The position numbers and the translations under genes were made by a program. A stretch of DNA of 64,000 nucleotides from Nymphaea colorata (lineage: Eukaryota > Streptophyta > Magnoliopsida > Nymphaeales > Nymphaeaceae), in contig NC_045149.1 of the NCBI RefSeq assembly GCF_008831285.2, forward strand, positions 9,202,417 to 9,266,416. The letters are read 5' to 3'. Shown here piece by piece: positions 57,941 to 64,000 of the stretch. Position 1 is the stretch's first letter; every line of letters starts with the position of its first letter. The notes under the pieces are model-generated. The model was not told where the DNA came from. It saw only the letters and a program-made list of their open reading frames with translations, and did no database searches.

Positions 57941-60900
57941 ATGAAATTTGTTGCTTGGAACTTATGTCACACGGGTAGGTGTCGGCACATCTCCAAAAAT
58001 GTAAGTGTGCGGTGTGTCGCCGTGTAGCGAGAATATTTATCTGTTATTATTAAATTATTATTATAAATAAATAAATAAATATATATATAATATTAAGAAT
58101 ATACTCTACTATACATGAATTATTCAATATTATATATTATATACAAGTATGAACATTAAACAAGTAAACAAAAACACAACTCTAGTCAAATGCGAGTTGG
58201 GTGCATGTCTAAAATGAACAAAAATGATCTGGTACAGTCAGCCGCACACGACTCTTGTTGACTTGTGTTGGGTGCAACACCCGCACTCCATTCGTGTTGA
58301 CACGGGTACATCAGTCATTTTACAGAGTTCGTGTGACTTAGATTGGAACATTAGGGGCCTAGTTTGACTTGCTGCTTTCCTTTTGTGTGACCGGCTATGT
58401 TTTCCCTATTTGATCCTATGTTGACAGAGAAAGATTTTTATGGTTTGAAGCTGCAATGGCAACAATATGCTTGATGCAGCAACCAGCTTCATTGTAAAGA
58501 TAACTCGTGGGATGGGACCCCTCCATAATCCGTGGTAGTATAGTTCCAATGGATGCAGGCTTGATTTTCCTCCAATGTACTGTGCAGAGTAATAACAACC
58601 AATTTCTGCTGGGAGGTCTGTACCTGTCAACCGACTGGAAAGCTAGGGGTTTGGAGGTTAACGTCCTTAATTGCTTAGTGCCTACAATAATCCTTGCCTC
58701 CTCATGGGCGAATTCAACTCTATGAAGCAGCCATGTGACAAAACTGGTAAGGCTCTGAACCACGATGCGTGTAGAGACTTTAACATGTTTCTAGCGAATT
58801 GCAGGTTTGCCACCCTCCATGACCCAACCCGCCGTTTCGCTTGGTCGAACAACCAGCAAGGTCAGGGTAGAGTGTTATGTTGATTGGATTGGAGCTGCAT
58901 TAATGACAGATGGAAGTCGCTGTAGGGCCTTGGAAGCAGTCTTTCAGTCCTTAACAGGGATGTATTTGATCATAGTGCGCTAATGGTTGACGTGAACTTT
59001 GAGCTCCTCCCCATTTCTACCTGACATGGTACAACTTTAGGTACTGTAACTTTAGGAACAGAAAATCAGATGTAAGGAAATAGTTAGCGAAATCTAGCTT
59101 TAAGAAGAAAAGGTTGTCCAAATCCTTCAAGAATTGAAGAAACTTGATAAGGTTCGACGGGCTCTATCTAGATAGAGCAAAACTGAAGTTGAAGATGTTG
59201 CTAAGCGAATTTTTGGTCTTCGCAAGGAACCGACTCTTGTTCAATCTAGCATGGACAATGGGAGTCACATAGATGCATGCTATGAAGAGCTTCTTAGGCG
59301 CGAGCTTGAGCAGGCCTTGACTAAGGAGGAGCTAATGTCGAGACAACGTGCTAAAGTTAGATGGCTAATGGACGTTTACAGAAATGCCTCCTATTTCCAA
59401 GCTGTGGTTAAAAGCAAGAAAATCAAGAATAGCATCACTCGCATCAGTGGCAGGAATAGACAAGGCACCGATCCAAACTCCATGATCTCTGTTTGCGTAG
59501 AACACTTTCAGCAACTTCTGGGCATTACGGAGGGATCGGGCGAGATCCCAGAGCCGCTCGTGGGCCACTTGTTACAGGGGAAGAGAACTTCTCTCTCTTT
59601 AGGCAGGTTTCACTCAATGAAATTAAGAGCATTGTTTTCAAAGCTCGTCCTAATGGTGCCCCGGGGCATGATGGGTTCTCAACGGGCTTTTTCCAAGTTC
59701 ATCAGGATCCCATTGGACACGACGTGTTGGTGGTTCTTCAAAACTTTTTGCAGTCTGGCAAGCTGGTGCGAAGCACTAGCCAATCCCTAGTAGTTTTCAT
59801 TCCTAAGAAAGACAATTCTCACATGGTAACTGACATGAGACCGATAGCTCTTTGCAATTCTTTGTACAAAATTATCTCCAAGCTTCTTGTGGTTCGCATG
59901 AGACCCATTTTGAACAGGATCATTGATCGAAATCAAGTGGCTTTCCTCCCTAACAAGAGCCTTGCTAGAAATGTTATTATCAGCCATAAGACAGTATATT
60001 CTCTTTCAAAGTTCAGAAAGGGGTCCCTGTGCTCAAGTCTGGACATTTCTAAAGCATATGACAAAGTCAATTGGGACTTCCTATGTAAGGGGCTTATTCA
60101 TGTTGGCTTTGACAAACTTCGAACTGACAGAATCATGACGTGTCTCTGCCGCGTCCATGGCCATCAGCCTCGACGGTAGGCAAGGTAAGGATTTTCAAAT
60201 CTGTTGAGGTTTACATTAAGGAGATCCTCTCTCTCCTTACCTCTTGATGTTGTCTTAAAAGTCATATTTTGTGGTTATTACAGCAGAATACTCAGTGGGC
60301 ACATCAAAGTTCTGTGGATCCCATGGATTGGCAGATCTCCTTTCTTCCTTGCCTTTGCAGATGACGTTTTCCTTTTCAGTAGGGCGGAAAGGAGAACCGC
60401 AGATAACATCAAAGCCTACCTATCCATGATCAAGGAGTGTGTAGGCCTATCCATTAATAGCTCCAAATCTACTATGGTCCCATTTAATACTGGTAGTGAG
60501 CTGGCTAGTTGTTTGGCGTCCGCCCTAAGATGGAATATTTCACATCTGCCCATGGGCGATATGGGTCTTCCTTTATTTGCAGGCAGCATGACACTTGACC
60601 ATTGCGGTGATCTTTTTCCAAAAGTTGACAAAAGACTAGCAGCTTAGAAAGTTCCTCTACTTTCCCACGCTGCTAGACTTTGTCTGTTGAAGCATGTTCT
60701 ATCACAAGTTACTGGCTTTTGAGCTTCTTGTTTTCGCTATTCGTTAGTTCTGTTTAATAAACTTAATACAGCCACGGCCAACTTCCTCTGGGGTGAAACA
60801 AACGGTAAGCCAAAGAGCCACCTCGCTGCTTGGAATGTCTTGTGCCAGCCTATTAGCGAAGGTGGCGTTGCCTTTTTAGTTTTCTTGACAGGTGCAAGGC

Positions 60901-61280
60901 TATGATTGCCAAAATGGGTTTGCAGGTTTACAGTCAACAGCAGGAGGATTTTGCGTTGTTCCACCAAAAATGTTTCAAGACGCAGAACATTTGGTCAATT
61001 AAGCATTATGGCGAGGCGTCATGGTTTTTGAGTGGCATGCTTTGGGCGATTAAAGATATTCTTTTTAGCATCAAATGGACGGTTGGGAAAGGGGCATATT
61101 AAATTTTGGAATGATAATTGGAGCGGCTCTCATCTCTATAGCAAGGTTGACAGTGTTATATTGAGCAACCTTCATGGTAGTTTTAATTTATGGATAGCTG
61201 CGTTCATTATTTCAGATTACACCCTTAAGCCTTCCCTCAAAACTTTCTTAGCCGACTGCAAATCGACACGCCCATGCTGA
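57941..61280 (+). pseudogene. LINE ORF2 (endonuclease plus reverse transcriptase) relic
   Basis: ORF2 opens MKFVAWN at 57941-57961 and resumes after the MITE as NIRGL at about 58347, the usual AP-endonuclease start. Further endonuclease signs are LLMGEFNSM (about 58700-58730) and VFDHSALMVDV (58968-59000). Reverse transcriptase: VFKARPNGAPGHDGFSTGFF, LVVFIPKKDNSHMVTDMRPI, SLDISKAYDKVNWDF and AFADDVFLFSRAERRTADN. The tail has an IKFWNDNWSG-like stretch (about 61100-61130). Several frames are needed, so it is not functional. Confidence 0.87.
57962..58341. mobile_element. hAT-like MITE, CTATGTCAC family, copy D, inside LINE ORF2
   Basis: Left end TTATGTCACACGGGTAGG and right end TTCGTGTGACTTAG are inverted. 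Flanks CTTGGAAC (57954-57961) and ATTGGAAC (58342-58349) match at 7 of 8 positions. Removing the insert and one flank restores the expected LINE reading from WN into IRGL, which fixes the insertion site. No coding capacity. Confidence 0.85.
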
Positions 61281-61402
61281 AAGAGGGTGGCGATAAGCTG
61301 CTTTTTTAAACCAAGCCTATAGGTAATCTCTCTCTCTCTCTATGCCGTTTGTGTCTGAACTCAAAGCCAAAGGCAATATACTAACTGTTGCCAACCAACG
61401 TC

Positions 61403-61500
61403 AGTGGCAAAAAACCTTCCAACCAAGCTGGGAGGAGAGAGGGCCCAACGACGGTGGCAAAAGACCTTCCAGCCAAGCTTGGAGGGCAGAAGGCGTCTGA
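61403..61500 (+). repeat. Tandem duplication of about 50 bp in the LINE tail
   Basis: CAGTGGCAAAAAACCTTCCA and CGGTGGCAAAAGACCTTCCA start the two units. Both continue with (A/G)CCAAGCT(G/T)GGAGG. Confidence 0.8.
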
Positions 61501-61649
61501 GAGATGACTTGAACTGGATCAAATATTTTGAAGACAGAATTGTTCTGTCCTCTCATGTTCCTGCTTGGGATGTTGCCTTAAAGCATTGTGTAGGGATTTT
61601 GGAATTCACCTTACCATTTTTGGTTCGTCCCAGTGTATTTTGATGTACC

Positions 61650-62433
61650 GTATTCATTTCTTTTTAATAACAGGTAGGAGGCCTGTCCTAAAAGCCGTGG
61701 CTGGTGAATATTAATAAGGAATTAATTACCCACACAAATTGCTTGATTTACATATTAGTACCTCATTACCTTTTATTTATTTAATATGGATGCCCACGAG
61801 GCACGAAAGTTTAGAATTTAAAATATTAATTCCTCTTAACCAAAAATTTCTGGCTCCACCACAGTGGACTGGACTGTTTGTTTTAAACTAAGATGCAATA
61901 CATCACCATAGTTACGATATTTGAAACGTTGCGTTTTTATCGCCGGAAAACTATAATATATTTTGAAAGGAAATAACTTGCAATATTTACAAAAAATTGC
62001 CAAGAAAGTATTTCTGGTGATAATATTGTTACATTTTCCCCTCTTTAGTGAGGATTTTTTCATAAATGTATGGTTCCATTATTTTTTTATATTAAAATTT
62101 AAAAAATCTTTTGAATCTTTTACCAATATATTTATAAAGAAAAATAGTAAATAACTCTTATTTTCATATTTTTATCTATTACTTTTACATATTTTAGAAG
62201 CTTCCTGAGTTACCAGGTTTCCTTAATATTTTCCTGAAGTACCTAAAAAGACCTTGCCGAAAAAAAACCCAGAATTATTTTTATGAATATGCTGGAAACA
62301 AAGCTACAAAAAATTGAGTCCTCATATTCTAACAGGATATTTTCATACTATCATTCTTCTTCTTATTATTATTATTACCATCATCATTATGATTAATATC
62401 CATCACATTAATAAGCAATTACTTACCTAAGTA
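61650..62433. other. Intergenic AT-rich DNA
   Basis: Contains the CAAAAATTTCTGGCTCCACC phrase also seen near 31815 and the repeat loosely matching 41200-41600. It presumably also includes the 3' untranslated region of the minus-strand gene that ends at 62434. No gene is seen. Confidence 0.4.
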
Positions 62434-62850
62434 CTAGGCCTTATCTGGGACGCCTATTGTCCCTGAGGCGATTGCATCGGAGGTCGCTGATGCCCGTACT
62501 TCAGCTTCTTCCTCATCCAAGTCCGCATCATCCTTATAGGAATCTAAGAATTGCCTTATCATCTTCCTCTCGTCAGTTGTGAGTTCAGCATCACCGTCCA
62601 TGAATTTCTTCCTTCTTTGCCTGGCTTCGATGTTTACATCCTCGTTGAAAACCTGCCATGTGTGTAGATGGGACAGAGAGAGAGAGAGTCATTCACTTAT
62701 ATTGACAAAGAAATATCCAGACATTTAAGACGATAACACTACCTCAATGTAATTGTTGACATGTCCGTCCATGTTTGGACTTGTGACCAGCTCATTACTG
62801 TTATACACCCATTCTCCATCCACAATATATTTGTATTCGTACCGCCCTTC
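62434..62850 (-). CDS. C-terminal end of a CBM48 (AMPK-type glycogen-binding) protein, SEX4-like phosphoglucan phosphatase; partial
   Basis: Two minus-strand exons are clear: 62850-62743 (36 codons) and 62652-62434 (72 codons plus TAG), with GT-AG borders and phase 0. The first reads [20 protein letters not shown] and ends [10 protein letters not shown], the end of an AMPK1_CBM (CBM48) domain with its carbohydrate-contacting Trp and Asn positions. The second is a charged tail with [20 protein letters not shown], which resembles the short helical tail after the CBM in SEX4, followed by an Ala-rich end [12 protein letters not shown]4 dephosphorylates glucans at the starch granule in the plastid. 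The phosphatase domain would lie beyond 64000. AMPK beta subunits and PTST proteins are less similar in this tail, but they are not excluded. Confidence 0.78.
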
Positions 62851-64000
62851 CTGTAGAAAACCATTGTCGCAAACCATTTGTATCTTTTAATCTTATACAC
62901 CAGACCTTTTTTTCACTTGGAACACAGGAATTTTTAAGGTGCCAATGATGCCAACTACAGGAATTAGTATCAAGTATATAACGAAAAAACTAGGGTTGTT
63001 GACAAATCAGTGGGTCTTGAAATTTCACACCACTTTCCCCAGTTATATAGTTCTGCATAGGAGATAATCAACAAAATCCAGTAAGCGCCTGTGATCACGC
63101 TGCTTACTTTAAGTCTTTCTATTGTCCCTTCCACCTTCCCAGTTTGTAATTTTTCAATGAATTAATGTGCTTCATTGTTCAGGCAACCATTCTGGGATCG
63201 ACGCAGAATCACAGATCAAATTACCAAATAGTATACAGTTATCATCTTCTAAAACAAGCAGAGGGACATTTATGTTGTTAATAGCATATTGGCAATGAGA
63301 AAATGTCCTTTATAAGAGGAAAAAGATAACCTTCGGATCCAAGTCCAGTGATAGCTCTAAAAACAATGGAACTCATGATCGTTTTCTAAGACTATGGAAA
63401 TGGAATTGGGTAACACAACGCAACATTATCATTCGAAATCAGGTTGTCCTATCCGATGCAACATGTTCATATTCTTGCTAAAATTGAGCTCCAATGAAAG
63501 CATGCTCAATTTTTATGAATATTGAGACATTTTTATGCTATGACGATGAATATTGAGACATTTTATGCTATGACGATGTTAGAATAATTTTCATGCATAT
63601 GAGAGCTAAACGTTATATGTAAAAGGCCACTTAGAAATGTCAATTTTACCTGTAGGTGATACAGCAATTAGTTCTGGCAGTGTCTAGAATCTAGATGCAG
63701 TAGTATCAATGTTGTACACTGACCAAATTGAAATTTTCTCTAAGTGTGTTTGTTAGGCACTGGGTATCTGGAGTACTAGTTGTAAGGTCCTAGGGCCTTC
63801 GAGGACCATTTAACTAGTTTCTACCGTAAATTACAAATATGTTCATCTACACAAAACACATGCAAAACCATTTGTATATGCCTTTCCTTTTCTGTTACAG
63901 AAGATGATAACATACCCGCAAAATATTTGTACCACAGCTATAAGCACACTTGCCTCTGGGCATTGAAAAGGTTAGCCCATCTCAACAAGATCATATTTCA
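62851..64000 (-). other. Probable intron of the CBM48 gene
   Basis: No further exon was found with confidence. The remaining CBM and the catalytic domain should lie upstream (to the right) and are probably outside the window. 63950-64000 looks more coding-like on the minus strand but could not be joined. Confidence 0.4.

Larger units (their letters stand above)
56533..61640 (+). mobile_element. LINE (plant L1-like) with both ORF regions, interrupted by a MITE
   Basis: The plus-strand layout is ORF1 (about 56533-57937, DUF4283-type), then ORF2 from ATG at 57941 with endonuclease (about 57941-59010), reverse transcriptase (about 59490-60647) and a zf-RVT-like tail (to about 61640). A 380-bp hAT-like MITE at 57962-58341 splits the first codons of ORF2. 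Stops and frameshifts occur throughout, although AFADDVFLF with the catalytic DD is kept. There is no clear poly(A) tail. A tandem duplication of about 50 bp lies at 61403-61500. The exact 5' limit is uncertain and may reach 56330. Confidence 0.87.

Noticed and set aside
1..64000. CRISPR arrays, operons, ribosome binding sites, rRNA genes and complete tRNA genes
   Set aside because: This is plant nuclear DNA. The only tRNA sequence is the plastid-derived half exon at 12857-12891, and repeats are simple or transposon-derived.

Overview
This is nuclear DNA from a flowering plant. The evidence is spliced genes with GT-AG introns, two plant-type LINEs, several Ty1/copia and Ty3/gypsy elements primed by initiator tRNA-Met, a TRIM, non-autonomous hAT-like elements and a degraded insert of plastid trnI-GAU DNA. 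The very long, transposon-filled introns suggest a lineage that keeps long introns; I cannot name the species. All joins below were made by eye from reading frame, splice sites and memory of the families.

Four host genes can be supported. (1) 1831-20459 (+): a METTL21-type lysine methyltransferase of about 286 residues in nine coding exons; its third coding intron is 12.4 kb and holds a gypsy relic, a complete copia element and the plastid insert. (2) 32958-44504 (+): a DUF3783-domain protein of about 226 residues in eight exons with a probable plastid transit peptide; a TRIM sits in the intron after its fifth exon. (3) 47884-53620 (+): a nine-zinc-knuckle (CCHC) nucleic-acid-binding protein of 267 residues with an SR-like N-terminus and a telo-box leader; its first coding intron holds a giant AT repeat and two hAT-like elements. 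(4) 62434 to beyond 62850 (-): the C-terminal end of a CBM48 (glycogen/starch-binding) protein, most like phosphoglucan phosphatase SEX4.

Between and inside these lie: a LINE 3' portion (1-1346); a copia with 5-bp target duplication (5813-12166); a 9.5-kb plus-strand copia (20692-30241) enclosing a minus-strand copia fragment and a stray WD40 exon; a 459-bp TRIM (39805-40263); and a LINE with both ORF regions (about 56533-61640). Two hAT-like short-element families with 8-bp target duplications recur. One has ends near CTATGTCACACGGGT (4557-5002, 8228-9115, 50608-50984, 57962-58341, and a truncated copy at 25785-25870). The other has GC-rich ends near TAGGGCTGGGCGTCGGGCC (45099-45372, 51266-51921), and its larger copy has a core of about 460 bp of GGGAGA-type purine repeat.

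The genes do not form a pathway. The most unusual signals are the purine-core hAT element, the MITE that cuts a LINE's ORF2 at its start, the large hairpin at 1348-1412 and the plastid-derived insert.
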